A program made the position numbers and the translations under genes. Shown here piece by piece: positions 12,790 to 23,106 of a stretch of DNA of 64,000 nt. This DNA is from Datura wrightii (taxonomy: Eukaryota > Streptophyta > Magnoliopsida > Solanales > Solanaceae), in NCBI GenBank assembly GCA_035772735.1, contig JASDFA010000016.1, forward strand, positions 143,976,501-144,040,500, written 5' to 3'. The first letter of the stretch is position 1, and the number at the start of each line of letters is the position of its first letter. The notes under the pieces were generated by a model, which was given only the letters and a program-made list of their open reading frames with translations, did no database searches and had not been told where the DNA came from.

Positions 12790-14298
12790 TGATCTTGGGC
12801 ATATTTATAATATCAAATGCCATGTTTTCACCCATACTGTATCCTATTTTAGGATAATACTGATGCATTCATGCATGTTTTGAATGATTTATATTGATGG
12901 ACTAATAAATGTGATTAAATATTTGCAGGTGGAAAATACAGCAATTCAGCTTAACATTGCAGATGGATGCTCGAAGTTAAAGTATGGAAGTTAAGAGAGC
13001 TAAAAAGTGATGTCGAAAATCTAGTCCGTGCCACGTTGGAGTTCGTTCGCATTCAACAGCGTGTCACAGTGCCTTGGTAAAAATTAAACTTTTGGAGGCA
13101 CAAAATAGTGGACTTCCAAGACAAGAGTGTTCCACGGAGAAGGTGTGGCACGATGGCCTCTGTGCCACGTTGTGGGGTTTTTAATCCTGGAGTCAATATC
13201 CAGTGAAGGACCGCGATGGGTCCATGTCACGGAGCCTATTCTCCGCGATGGCCTCTGTGACATGGAGGTGATTTTTCAGTGTGCAGCAAGTTCCAGGGTA
13301 TATGCACAATTGCTCCATGTCACGGAGCTCTTACTTCGCGATGGCTTCCATACCACAGAGCTGGTTGATCATTGCTTTATTTCACCTGTGTATAAATAGA
13401 ACACTTAGTCATTGTTATTTCATTATCTGAAATTTTAGCAAGAACGTGGGAAAGAGGCAGTTGAGCTAAAGAAAATTCTATGGTTCTTTCTCTTTCTCTT
13501 TTTTTTCTAATTACAATTATGTTTATGCATAAAACATGTTCAAAGATGTTTAATCAAAGAATGAGTGGCTAAATTATCTCAATCTGAGGTTGAGGCTACT
13601 TGAAAGATTGTATTGTGTGATTTTATTTTTAGCTTGAGTTTCTTCTATCGTGAATGGTTGTTCTTTTATTTTTGCTTTTTGTATTTTAATGTCTGGCCAA
13701 CATTTAGATAAATTTGTAATCATAGTATGAATCCAAAAGGAGAATTACTAGCGTAGAATGAGGAATAGGGGAATGTATTCTTATCTTTACTGTAAATTAA
13801 AGATATGATTCACGTGTGGGATAGAAATATACCTACAACACCACATTCGGTTGAAGAAGGAAACAAATGCTTCCAGACCTAAGATGAATTCCTGCATCAC
13901 AATTAATAAGTGTAGTTGCAAAAGTCATTTTAGGCAATTGTCTAGAGGTTCAAAAGATAATAATCAGACCTTAATTCCTCATAACCGTCAACCCGATAGA
14001 GAACGTAGCTGAAGAAAAATACATGATGTACATGACTGCATCCCATGCCTCAGCCTTAGAATATTCTTGTATATTGATTTAATCAACGTCCTTTAATTCA
14101 TTGATTGCTACTTTCATTATTTATTTTTGTTTACAAAACTTGTAAACTTTTGGGTTACTTACACACTAGTGTGAAATAATCGTGAATACTAAAATAGAAA
14201 AATCACTAAGTCTTTAATCCCTATGGGTTTGATATCCCGCTTGAAAGAGCCACTATATCACTGGTACGACCAAGTGCACTTGCATGCACTTGGCGACA
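12790..14298 (+). repeat. 3' LTR of truncated tRNA-Asp-family element (1509 bp)
   Basis: It starts TGATCTTGGGC directly after the polypurine tract and ends CTTGGCGACA. ATACT then CACCACTATC continues the chromovirus LTR into which it inserted. A GC-rich block (13020-13370) holds repeated CACGGAG, CGCGATGG and CCGTG-type units, and TATAAATAG follows at 13391. The ORF at 13127-13399 lies in this GC-rich block and is not a gene. Confidence 0.75.
13391..13399 (+). promoter_or_regulatory. LTR TATA box (TATAAATAG)
   Basis: TATAAATAG is followed by AACACTTAG, downstream of the GC-rich block. Its position and sequence match the boxes at 2078, 14777, 19240 and 39799. Confidence 0.6.
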
Positions 14299-14346
14299 AT
14301 ACTCACCACTATCAACTGTTGGATACCGCCAAGGGAAACTAGCTGA
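14299..14346 (-). repeat. Chromovirus LTR copy 2, small left part
   Basis: This short piece matches 66-115 of copy 1 (CTCACCACTATCAACTGxTGGATACC). It is trapped between two insertions and continues at 20229 after the 14347-20228 element. It may be the other LTR of the minus-strand chromovirus whose body lies at 3584-7687; that is an inference from orientation and homology. Confidence 0.65.
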
Positions 14347-15766
14347 TGATCTTGGGCATAATTGCATGCCCAAGTGCTACTTTATAACTCAATTTAGTCT
14401 TGTTTATCTAATTATTTATATACATTCTCATGTGATTTTATGTAAATGTGAATATATAATAACCAACATGATTAGTCCTTATTTTTGAAGGTTAATAATG
14501 CATTTGAGGAACTAATTCATGATTTGGTGAAGTGGAGGAATGGAATCAAGAGCAAAACGTGAAAGTCAACAAGAAAACATGCAATAACTGGCACCCTGCG
14601 CGATAGGGGCCGTGGCACGCTGCCAACGCGGCAACACTTGGCCAAAAATTGCATTTTTTGGCACATTCCAGTGAGGGTACGCCTTACCTCTGTGTCACAG
14701 AGGTCAATTAGGGAGTTCATCTCCGTGACACGTTGTTGTTCCACCACAGGCCAAATTTTGCATTTTTTCAGCATAGTATAAATTGAACCCTTAGCTTCTA
14801 AAATCAGGGAACACGGGATTTTCTGGAAAAACCGAAGGAGGCGCGAAGGAGACTTGAAGAAATCCTATTGGGTTCATATTTTCTTGGTTCTTTTCATCTA
14901 TTCTTGTAAGTATATTACTCTAAACATGTTTTCATGTAATTGTACAAACATGAGTGGCTAGAACCCTTCCTCTAGGGTTGAAGCCACAAGATATGATTGT
15001 GATTTTTGCTGTTTGTTTTGGAATTAAGTTATTGATTGTTATTTTTGTCTTGCATTCTGGATTGTTGGTTGTTTTCATGATTGATCACCATGAAAACATA
15101 CACGTTATCTTAGGCATATGCTTGAGAAAGTATTTATCTAGGTCAGAACATGAGAATATAAGGAGCATGTTTGTATCTCACGATATAATTTTGTGTTAGG
15201 ATAGAAATATACCTAATGCCTTGCTTGATTGATAAAACGGGGGTATTTAGAGACCAACTTAGGTTTATCACATCACCACTCAAAGAAGTAGTTGTGAGGC
15301 TAAGTTGAGTTAAATGATTAGGTGCACGAAAGTCCCTAATCATTTCCACGTAAACCACAACATAATTGATTGCCCATGAACTAGAATTAGCATCCTCGCT
15401 CACAATGATGCAGTGAGGCTAGTTTGTCGTGTTTAGAGGCTCGAAAGACTATGAACATGCAATTCTAATTATGTGAGACGACAATTGATAGGTTCATACT
15501 TAAGCCATTGCAAATCGTAGTGTCGCATGATTATCTGGTTTTAACTCTATGTTGCTCCTAGAGTGAATTCAGAATATTTTGTTGACCATATTTAGACTTA
15601 ATTAAACCTTCTCGAAAACCTCTAGAATCAACACTTGCGAAAGTTAATATCACACTTGAACTTGATAGTTAGCTGAATTGGTCCAGTCCCTGTGGGTTCG
15701 GCATTTCGGTTCTTAAAAAGAGCCACTATATTACTTGCACGACCCGTACACTTGCGGGCACGAATA
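14347..15766 (+). repeat. 5' LTR of non-autonomous element
   Basis: It starts TGATCTTGGGCATAATTGC. By alignment with the 3' LTR it ends CACGAATA, with the expected final CA mutated to TA. It contains the GC-rich block (14590-14740) and a TATA box. Open frames at 14517-14774 and 14954-15403 are chance frames repeated in the other LTR. Confidence 0.85.
14777..14784 (+). promoter_or_regulatory. 5' LTR TATA box (TATAAATT)
   Basis: TATAAATTGAACCCTTAG follows the GC-rich block in the 5' LTR. It is the likely core promoter that drives the element's transcript. The identical site in the 3' LTR is at 19240-19247. Confidence 0.6.
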
Positions 15767-15772
15767 AGTTTT

Positions 15773-15790
15773 TGGCGCCGTTGCCGGGGA
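15773..15790 (+). promoter_or_regulatory. Primer binding site, tRNA-Asp
   Basis: TGGCGCCGTTGCCGGGG begins six bases after the 5' LTR end. It is the reverse complement of the 3' end of plant tRNA-Asp(GUC) including the CCA tail, recalled from general knowledge. It marks first-strand priming of the element and separates this lineage from the tRNA-Met-primed chromoviruses in the same window. Confidence 0.8.
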
Positions 15791-15917
15791 CTCGGCTAAG
15801 TTTAGTGAATTTGTCTGTTTTTGTGTGATTTTTAAATTTCCTTAAGTGTTGAAAAAAAAAATTCATTAATTTTAGATTTATTTTATTTTCAGTTTTTAAT
15901 CTGACACACTTCTTAAC

Positions 15918-16553
15918 ATGACATCGTGGAATATAAATGAGTTAAATGGTGGATACTCTTACTTTGATGAGTCTTGTCTAAATTGCAGAGGACCCTACTT
16001 GTGGCAACACTGTAACACGTGCAATATATGTGGTGGTCAAGATGGCCATTGGGATGGTTGTCCGAATGCATACTCCCATCCCCCAAGCCCCTACTATGAT
16101 CCTTCTGTTGTTTTTGCTGAATATAGGCATGATGAATATGAGGACTTGGGACGCCAAGATCGAATAGAAGACATGCTAACACAGATGCTTGAGCAAACAG
16201 AAGCAACGAAGGAGGTGGTGGAAGTAATGAGAATTCAGCTAGCAGAGAATGGAGAAGCTCTAGAAAGGATAAGCATAAAAGTCACGGAGATGATAGATGA
16301 GGCTGAAGCTTGTGGTAAACTGCACGTAATGGTTTTAGGTGATACTCAAGAGGAACTACAAGAAAAAGACAGGGGTGAATTTTTGGATGAAGCCCAACAA
16401 TTAGAATCTCTTGAGAGTCCCCGTGATGGGTTCACACTTATGGAAAATCCATTCATGGAAGAAGAGATAGAGTATCCCCCAGTTGACATTAATGGAGAGA
16501 TAGAGTTGATGCTGAGAAGGTGTATACAAGTAAGGAGGTCAAGCACAATGTAG
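15918..16553 (+). CDS. Gag-like protein of non-autonomous LTR element (211 codons)
   Basis: The ORF starts with ATG about 130 bp after the primer site. Near residues 20-52 it has a Cys/His-rich segment including CNICGGQDGHWDGC, a C-X2-C-X5-H-X3-C arrangement that may bind zinc. Residues 75-150 are charged and likely coiled-coil (EDMLTQMLEQTEATKEVVEV). The C-terminus is acidic. No protease or polymerase motif is present. I cannot match it to a named family. The context (after the PBS, inside an LTR element) makes a gag-derived or accessory packaging protein the best reading. A second frame overlaps its end at 16520. Because that frame is offset, the two may be one original ORF split by an indel. 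Confidence 0.55.
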   Translation: MTSWNINELNGGYSYFDESCLNCRGPYLWQHCNTCNICGGQDGHWDGCPNAYSHPPSPYYDPSVVFAEYRHDEYEDLGRQDRIEDMLTQMLEQTEATKEVVEVMRIQLAENGEALERISIKVTEMIDEAEACGKLHVMVLGDTQEELQEKDRGEFLDEAQQLESLESPRDGFTLMENPFMEEEIEYPPVDINGEIELMLRRCIQVRRSSTM

Positions 16554-16864
16554 TTTCAGAGTTGAGGTGTATTGTACACCACTCGAATCATTTTTCGACA
16601 TTGAGTTTGGCTGACAACATAGAAATAGAGTCTTCCAAGCTTGTGGAGAAAGATCTTGAGGAGGAACAAGCCCTATATATTCTGAAATTTGCTGAGCCCA
16701 ATAGACAAAATGACTTCGCTTACTTAAGGGCCAATAAGTGCAAAAGGCAACATCTACTACTTAGTCCTTACAATTTTTCACCACCACCCCTAGAACATAA
16801 GAGGAAATTAGAAAAGAAATTAGGGGTAAGATTCATATCGTCAAGGTGGAGGAAAAAGTGGTGA
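16520..16864 (+). CDS. Second ORF of non-autonomous LTR element, probable continuation of the gag-like ORF
   Basis: This is a 114-codon frame overlapping the end of the previous ORF by 34 bases in another frame. It encodes a charged segment (KLVEKDLEEEQALYILKFAE) and a basic tail (HKRKLEKKLGVRF). There is no ATG in a convincing initiation context, so it probably was the C-terminal part of the 15918 ORF before an indel, or is reached by frameshifting. It ends just before the conserved CTTGGG...CCCAAG hairpin. No domain recognised. Confidence 0.4.
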   Translation: MYTSKEVKHNVVSELRCIVHHSNHFSTLSLADNIEIESSKLVEKDLEEEQALYILKFAEPNRQNDFAYLRANKCKRQHLLLSPYNFSPPPLEHKRKLEKKLGVRFISSRWRKKW

Positions 16865-16903
16865 AACTTGTTACGTTGTGCCGCGACGTAAAATCAGGCG
16901 CTG

Positions 16904-16921
16904 CTTGGGAAGCAACCCAAG
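16904..16921 (+). other. Stem-loop CTTGGG-AAGCAA-CCCAAG
   Basis: A perfect 6-bp stem with a six-base loop lies about 40 bp after the end of the second ORF, in the context GGCGCTGCTTGGGAAG. From memory, similar CTTGGGAxGCAACCCAA sequences are common near the end of gag in Athila/Tat elements. It may be a retrotransposon RNA structural element. Its function is unknown. Confidence 0.5.
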
Positions 16922-17173
16922 GGTACCACAGGTACTATTTTAATTTCTTGCATTTGAGTTGATTTTTGTTTATTTTCATCTTGTTTTATTTTGGTGGAAA
17001 GTTAAGCACAGATGGAGGGGAAGTCTGAGTACCCTTGGAGGAGAAAGCTAGCAAGCATGGAAGAGAAAAAGTGTGGGGTCAAACACCCACTTGTGCAGGT
17101 TGTAGAAAAGCATGTTGTAGCTAGGCCTAGAGGCCTCAGGGAGTATTTCTCACCCTCTTTAAATGTTAACTTG

Positions 17174-17210
17174 ATGCTATGAAGACATAGCATAATTCAA
17201 GTGTGGGGTG
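17174..17210 (+). promoter_or_regulatory. Internal hairpin plus purine tract (candidate central polypurine tract)
   Basis: ATGCTATG-AAGA-CATAGCAT is a perfect 8-bp stem. Five bases later comes AAGTGTGGGGTG, identical over 11 bases to the 3' polypurine tract at 18795-18805. The homologous site in the truncated element (11123-11157) has an entirely different but equally perfect stem and AAGTATGGAGT. A duplicated polypurine tract could act as a second plus-strand primer site; that is an inference. Confidence 0.5.
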
Positions 17211-18770
17211 AGGTAAATTTCAAATTTTTGTGCTTAATGAATTTTGGTGAATGTAATGCTTGTGAGAAAATTGAAAAATTTTAGTGAGTTAAGCATGACT
17301 TCATCACCCGTTGTTTTTTCTTTTCGGTTCTTTTCCGACGGTGGGTCTTTGAACCGAAGAATAAAAAAATTTTCTTTGTCTATATATAATGTTTTTAGTC
17401 ATAGTTAGGGACTGTTTTTGATAATGGATGGATGACGACCGTCTTGAGGAAATATTAGTCAATAGGTTTTGGTTTTGAACCTGTAGCTAATTGATGGCTT
17501 GATATTCTTGTTATGTGCTATAAATGATTGTAAGATGCAAGTATGTTTAGTGTTGAAGCATGCAAGTGGTATACCTATATTTGAGACACCTAGGCTCTTG
17601 AATTTGACTTGGTATGATTGAAGCTTAATGTTTGAATTCTTGTGATTAGCTGAGTTAAAAAAAAATTGTTGAGTATGTCTTGAATTGAGCATGTGCCATG
17701 AGTGTAAGGTTTTTGATTATTCCATGCTATTGTGGAGTGTCTAGAACTTGCCTGGTGTGTATATAAAATGAAATGAAGGATGTGGACTGTAGGAGATGAT
17801 TTAGGCATTTCTTTCAATGAACCTAATTTTTATCCCTCACTTTACCTACCTTGAATGTTGAATCCTAGTGAGCCTCATTGTGCCTTAAGCCTATTCTTTG
17901 ATAGCTACAACAGAAGCTTAATCCTTTTTCTTTCATTAGCCTTGAATTTGATCCAAAACTCCTAAGCGCTTAAGTGAAAAAATTCCAAAGAGTGAAGGAG
18001 TGAGAAGCGTGAAAAAGAAGGAAAAGTAGAAGTTGTGAAAGTTGAGAAAATGACAAAGGTGCACTTGTGTAAAAATGGTTGATTATTAGTAGGGAGTAAG
18101 AAAATAAATGAATGAAAAAAAATTTTGCTTAAGTACTCCTCACTACTAAGCTGAGTGTGCTTAAAGAAATGGGAACAAGAAGAGAAAATTCAAGATAGAA
18201 AAGAATGAGGAGGAAGTAAGAAAAGAGATGTCCTTAATGAATGTTGGATGTATTAAAAGCGCTTGGGGGAGATAGTCACTATTACTGGCCATAATAGTAC
18301 CTACCCATCCCTTAGCTTACATTACAACCCATTAAGTTCTACTTGATCTTACATTCAAACATCCTTAAATTAGTGGAGTAAAACACTAAGGGCAAGCTTA
18401 TGGGTCATTACATGATGCATGTGAATTCTTTGTGAGAGTGAGTGTAATTCTATTCATTTACCCATACATGTTGTGATTTAAAAATTTGCGTGCGAAAATG
18501 GGTAACTCTCTTGTTGTGAGGGCACATGTTTAATGAAGGATATAATTCATGTTGGATTTCTTGATCAGTTAATTTGCATGAGTTTGCTAAGATAGACAGT
18601 CAATTCTTGAGGTTAGGAAGTCTTAACATAGTTGTATTTCATTTCAATGATTAAATCGTGCATGCTCTATTTTTAGCTTGCTATCTTAAACAGTCATTGT
18701 AACCGTAGCTTGAATTGTCTTGCTAAAATTAGCTATGTGTAAGTCTTCATGTGCATGAGATGTAAAAGGT

Positions 18771-18805
18771 TTGTTCGAGGACGAACAAGACTTTAAGTGT
18801 GGGGT
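18771..18805 (+). promoter_or_regulatory. Hairpin plus 3' polypurine tract
   Basis: TTGTTCG-AGGA-CGAACAA (18771-18788) is followed after six bases by AAGTGTGGGGT (18795-18805), which ends two bases before the 3' LTR start at 18808. The same layout occurs at 12753-12787. Confidence 0.7.
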
Positions 18806-18807
18806 TG

Positions 18808-20228
18808 TGATCTTGGGCATAATTGCATGCCCAAGTGCTACTTTATAACTCAATTTAGTCTTGTTTATCTAATTATTATATATACATTCTCATGTGATTT
18901 TATGTAAATGTGAATATATACTAACCAACATGATTAGTCCTTGTTTTTGAAGGTTAATAATGCATTTGAGGAACTAATTCATCATTTGGTGAAGTGGAGG
19001 AATGAAATTAAGAGCAAAACGTGAAAGTCAACAAGAAAACATGCAATAACTGGCACCCTGCGCGATAGGGGCTGTGGCACGCTGCCAACGCGGCAACACT
19101 TGGCCAAAAAATTGCATTTTTTTGCACATTCCAGTGAGGGTACGCCTTACCTCTGTGTCATGGAGGTCAATTAGGGCGTTCAGCTCCGTGACACGTTGTT
19201 GTTCCACCACAGGCCAAATTTTGCATTTTTTCAGCATAGTATAAATTGAACCCTTAGCTTCTAAAATCAGGGAACACGGGATTTTCTAGAAAAACCGAAG
19301 GAGGCGCGAAGGAGACTTGAAGAACTCCTATTGGGTTCATATTTTCTTGGTTTCTTTTCATCTATTCTTGTAAGTATATTACTCTAAACATGTTTTCATG
19401 TAATTTTACGAACATGAGTGGCTAGAACCCTTCCTCTAGGGTTGAAACAACAAGATATGATTGTGATTTTGCAGTTTGTTTTGGAATTAAGTTATTGATT
19501 GTTGTTTTTGTCTTGCATTCTGGATTGTTGGTTGTTTTCATGATTGATCACCATGAAAACATACATGTTAGCTTTGGCATATGCTTGAGAAAGTATTTAT
19601 CTAGGTCAGAACATGAGAATGTAAGGAGCATGTTTGTATCTCACGATATAATTTTGTGTTAGGAAGAAATATACCTAATGTCTTGCTTGGTTGATAAAAC
19701 GGGGGTATTTAGAGACCAACTTAGATTTATCACATCACCACTCGAAGAAGTAGTTGTGAGGCTAAGTTGAGTTAAATGATTAGGTGCACGAAAGGCCCTA
19801 ATCATTTCCACGTAAACCACAACATAATTGATTGCCCACGAACTAGAATTAGCATCCTCGCTCACAATGATGCAGTGAGGCTAGTTTGTTGTGTTTAGAG
19901 GCTCGAAAGACCATGAACATGCAATTCTAATTATGTGAGACGACAATCGATAGGTTCATACTTAAACCATTACAAATCGTAGTATCACATGATTATCTGG
20001 TTTTAACTCTATGTTGCTCCTAGAGTGAATTCAGAATATTTCGTTGACCATATTTAGACTTAATTAAACCTTCTCGAAAACCTCTAGAATCAACACTTGC
20101 GAAAGTTAATATCACACGTGAACTTGATAGTTAGCTAAATTTGTCCAGTCCCTGTGGGTTCGACATTTCGGTTCTTAAAAAGAGCCACTATATTACTTGC
20201 ACGACCCGTACACTTGCGGGCACGAACA
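18808..20228 (+). repeat. 3' LTR of non-autonomous element
   Basis: It starts TGATCTTGGGCAT and ends GGGCACGAACA, and the GCTGC target duplication follows. It matches 14347-15766 with scattered substitutions. The TATA box is at 19240-19247. Confidence 0.85.
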
Positions 20229-20805
20229 GCTGCGAAGCTGAGTCTGGGTACCTGAGCCTATATCATAAAACTATATATAATAGAAAGTATGTGTTGGTAC
20301 TTGTAATGTACTGAGTATATGATATATCAAACAAAATATAAGAATGTTGATTATTCAGAAACTGGACTGATATGGCATACAATAACCATGCCTGAATCAT
20401 AAGTACCGAAAGAGTCTAAAAATATGAGAAAAATACTGTAAGAACCAATAATCTGAAATTTAAGTCATAATCATACTCTGAAATCTGTAAGACTAGATTG
20501 GACTGTGGACAATGACTGTACTATACTTTAGGAATGCTTGTTAACCGACATATAACCACGTGAGCTAAACGTGGAGTCCGATGTTTACTCCCCATCAATA
20601 AAGCCCACCGTACCTATCCACGGTACAGTGACTGGACTGTGTGATCATTAACTGAAAAACTCATTAGGGTTAAATACTATAGTGGCACGTAGTTTTGAAA
20701 ACTTGGGTGCGCTGAACCCCGGCCCACTCGATGCTAAGTACTACTCCTAACTGAAGACACATAGCAAATATACACATATATGTAAGTATGTATGTATGTA
20801 CACAC

Positions 20806-20848
<43 letters not shown>

Positions 20849-21820
20849 ACTGAACAGTACTGATAACTCGAAATGGTGTCGTAAGGCTAGGTCAAAACTA
20901 CTTATCCGAAAGTGTCCTGAGAGCCTAAACGACCTGATAACTAAGGGTACTGAATATACTGACAAACTTCCAATGCTGATATCTAATAATATTACTGTTA
21001 CTAAGTATACTGAGAATGATAAACATATTGTAAAGCGTAAATGCACAAGTTCATGAGGAAATCAGGTCAAATTCAAGATCATATGTGGCACATTGTATAG
21101 CTAAGAATATTAACATGAATGTATAGTATTTCTAAACATGAAAGTCTGACATCATACAAAAGTAGTGAATTTCAACAATTAGAAGGAAAAACCCTAGGTC
21201 ATGATTTCTAGAATTGCAAGGCTAGGGTTACTAAAATCATGGGACACAAGGGTGAAAGGAAATCCTTCTTGAAATCTCACATACCTGAAGAAGAGAACCC
21301 CCTTGAGAAGAAGATTGAATTATGAACTTGAGGAAGAACCCATATTTAGCTTGGGGAGAGTTCTTGAGCTCTTACGTACTATTCTTGGGAGGCGGAGTCA
21401 ACAAAAGAGGGAGGAGAATCGACTAACTCCCCTTAATCCCCTATTAAAATCCCCCCAAAAAACATAGTTTAGGAATTAAAATAGTGGAAAGTTATGAAAA
21501 TGCCACTGGAGAAATTTCTGAAAAACTACCCGTCCCGATCCAATGGATCACATAACGAGTCGTTGGTGGCGACCATGACTCACTGGAACGAATCGTTAGT
21601 CCTGGGTCTGAAATTCCAGTTTTTGAATCTCTCCTAATGGGCAGGCAGGATGACCTGTAAAAGGATATAACGGTTCGTGGTTTCCACCCGTTGTCACTAA
21701 TATGATCTTGCACTATTTTTGTATCTCATCTAATGGCTTATTAAGATGAGTCGTTACTTCCTCCGATGAGTTGTCACGGGGCTCATTGATACTAAAGTTT
21801 ATTCTGACAACTTTCTTATC
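20229..21820 (-). repeat. Chromovirus LTR copy 2, minus orientation, right part
   Basis: It matches 110-1498 and then 3085-3250 of copy 1, without copy 1's solo-LTR insertion, and so shows the pre-insertion sequence. It stops near 21820, about 330 bp short of the LTR terminus, and is joined to integrase-derived sequence of a plus-strand element. It contains a CA/TA microsatellite near 20800. ORFs at 20747-21046 and 21492-21713 are spurious. Confidence 0.7.
20783..20848. repeat. Compound microsatellite (GTAT)n(CA)n(TA)n
   Basis: A GTAT-rich stretch (20783-20800) is followed by an imperfect CA run (20801-20835) and a TA run (20836-20848), inside the chromovirus LTR copy 2. Copy 1 has a much shorter version near 660-680, so the array expanded after the copies separated. 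Confidence 0.9.
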
Positions 21821-21940
21821 CTGTATATCAGGGAGTTATGCAAAACTATATATCCGGGAGATTATTCCAAATTCCCGGATATACAGTTGTATACCCGGGA
21901 GTTATGCCAAACTCCCAGATATACATCTTTCTCATCAGAA
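21821..21940. repeat. Hairpin-rich junction of scrambled integrase-derived repeats
   Basis: Several imperfect copies of a GGAGTTATGCCAAACT unit occur in direct and inverted orientation. They include TATATCCGGGA (21848-21858) paired with TCCCGGATATA (about 21872-21882), an 11-bp perfect stem. The unit resembles the integrase segment GATTATGCCAAACTGTATATCC at 21965, which follows directly. It lies exactly where the minus-strand LTR meets the plus-strand element, so it probably records the rejoining event. Confidence 0.6.
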
Positions 21941-22850
21941 TTTCAGACCATAGATTCGGCAGAGGATTATGCCAAACTGTATATCCAGGAGTTTGTTCGA
22001 TTGCATGGAGTGCCTTTATCTATCATTTCATACCAAGGTACTCAATTTACCTCTCAGTTTTGGCGGTCTTTTCAAAAAGGGCTTAGGACTCAGGTTAAAC
22101 ATAGCACAGTATTTCATCCGCAAATGGATGGTCAAGCGGAGCAGACAATTAAAACTCTAGACACGTTGAGAGCTTTCGTAATGGACTTTAAAGGTAGTTT
22201 GGATGATCACTTGCCTCTGATCGAGTTTGCTTACAATAACAACTATCACTCTAGTATCCAAATGGTATCATTCTAGTCTCTCTATGGGCGGAGATATAAA
22301 TCGCCCATCGGATGGTTTGAGGTTGGTGAGGCAGCTATGATAGGGACAGAATCGGTTCATGAGGGTATGGTGAAGGTTCAACTGATAAACGACAGGCTAA
22401 AAACCGCTCAGAGTCCTCAAAAGTCATATGCTGATGTGAGGAGAGAGTTGGAGTTTGAGGTGTACGATTGGGTATTTTTGAAAGTATCTCTTGTGAAAGG
22501 AGTGATGAGATATGAAAAGAAAGGGAAACACAGTCCCAGCTATATTGGCCCATATTGGATTAAGATGTGTGTGGGTAAAGTGGCTTATGAGTTAGAGTTA
22601 CCTTCAGAATTAGCTTCAGTTCATCCCGCCTTTCATGTATCGCTCTTGAAAAAGTGCTTGGGTGATCCAGCTTTAGTTTTTCTGGTGGAAAGTGTGGGTA
22701 TGAGAGATAGCCTCAACTATAAGGAAATTTTGGTTGACATATTGGATCATCATGTTCGGAGGCTAAGGAACAAAGAAGTTGCTTCAATAAAGGTGTTATG
22801 GAGAAAACAGCATGTTGAGGGGCTACGTGGGAGGTCAAAGCGGATATGAT
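21941..22850 (+). pseudogene. 5'-truncated integrase C-terminal part and chromodomain
   Basis: The plus-strand frames 21887-22276 and 22337-22849 read the integrase core (QFWRSFQKGLRTQVK, HPQMDGQAEQTI with the catalytic Glu region), then FAYNNNYHSS, then the C-terminal domain (YIGPYWI, ELPSELASVHPAFHVSLLKK). The chromodomain-like end (VRRLRNKEVASIKVLWRKQ) follows. A stop after MVSF breaks it. Everything upstream of the integrase core is missing. The 3' side runs normally through the untranslated region into a polypurine tract and LTR at 23143. Confidence 0.8.
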
Positions 22851-23106
22851 TGCTAAATACCCTCACCTGTTCCCTACCGGCTCAGTTTCAGTTTAAGGTA
22901 TCAGTTTTTGCCTTAATACTCTAACCAATTTCCATGTTCAATTTACGTGTGCAAGTTTGTTTGATGTTATGGTAAATGTATCTGATATGTGAATTCAGTT
23001 CAGCTATGTTGTTCTTTTCGAAGGTAGTCATTCTGTCAGTTTTCAGCTTAAATGATCAGTATTTGTATATAACGATTGCATATTTCTGCTTTTTCTATGT
23101 GTTTCT

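Larger units (their letters stand above)
16922..18807 (+). other. Non-coding internal region of the non-autonomous element
   Basis: About 1.9 kb without a believable ORF; minus-strand frames at 17002-17817 are chance. It is conserved in outline with 11101-12789. Landmarks are the ATGCTATG-AAGA-CATAGCAT hairpin (17174-17193) followed by AAGTGTGGGGTG (17199-17210), the GACGACCGTCTT palindromic stretch near 17437, and the terminal hairpin plus polypurine tract. Conservation without coding suggests RNA or replication signals. Confidence 0.6.
14347..20228 (+). mobile_element. Complete non-autonomous LTR retrotransposon, tRNA-Asp primed, 5882 bp
   Basis: LTRs at 14347-15766 and 18808-20228 have near-equal lengths (1420 and 1421 bp) and differ by only a few percent over the stretch I compared. 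The target duplication is GCTGA (14342-14346) and GCTGC (20229-20233), with one mismatch. The primer site matches tRNA-Asp. The interior is only about 3.0 kb. It encodes a short gag-like protein and then about 1.9 kb of non-coding DNA; no protease, RT or integrase is present. It must therefore be mobilised in trans. The tRNA-Asp primer site is known from Athila-type gypsy elements, so this is probably a LARD-like derivative of that lineage. Confidence 0.85.

Noticed and set aside
15773..15790. tRNA gene
   Set aside because: Only the complement of a tRNA 3' end is present, as a primer binding site; there is no cloverleaf or internal promoter. The same holds at 25302 and 34421.
20747..21046. 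99-codon minus ORF with a Cys/Val run
   Set aside because: The run is a translated CA microsatellite within an LTR.
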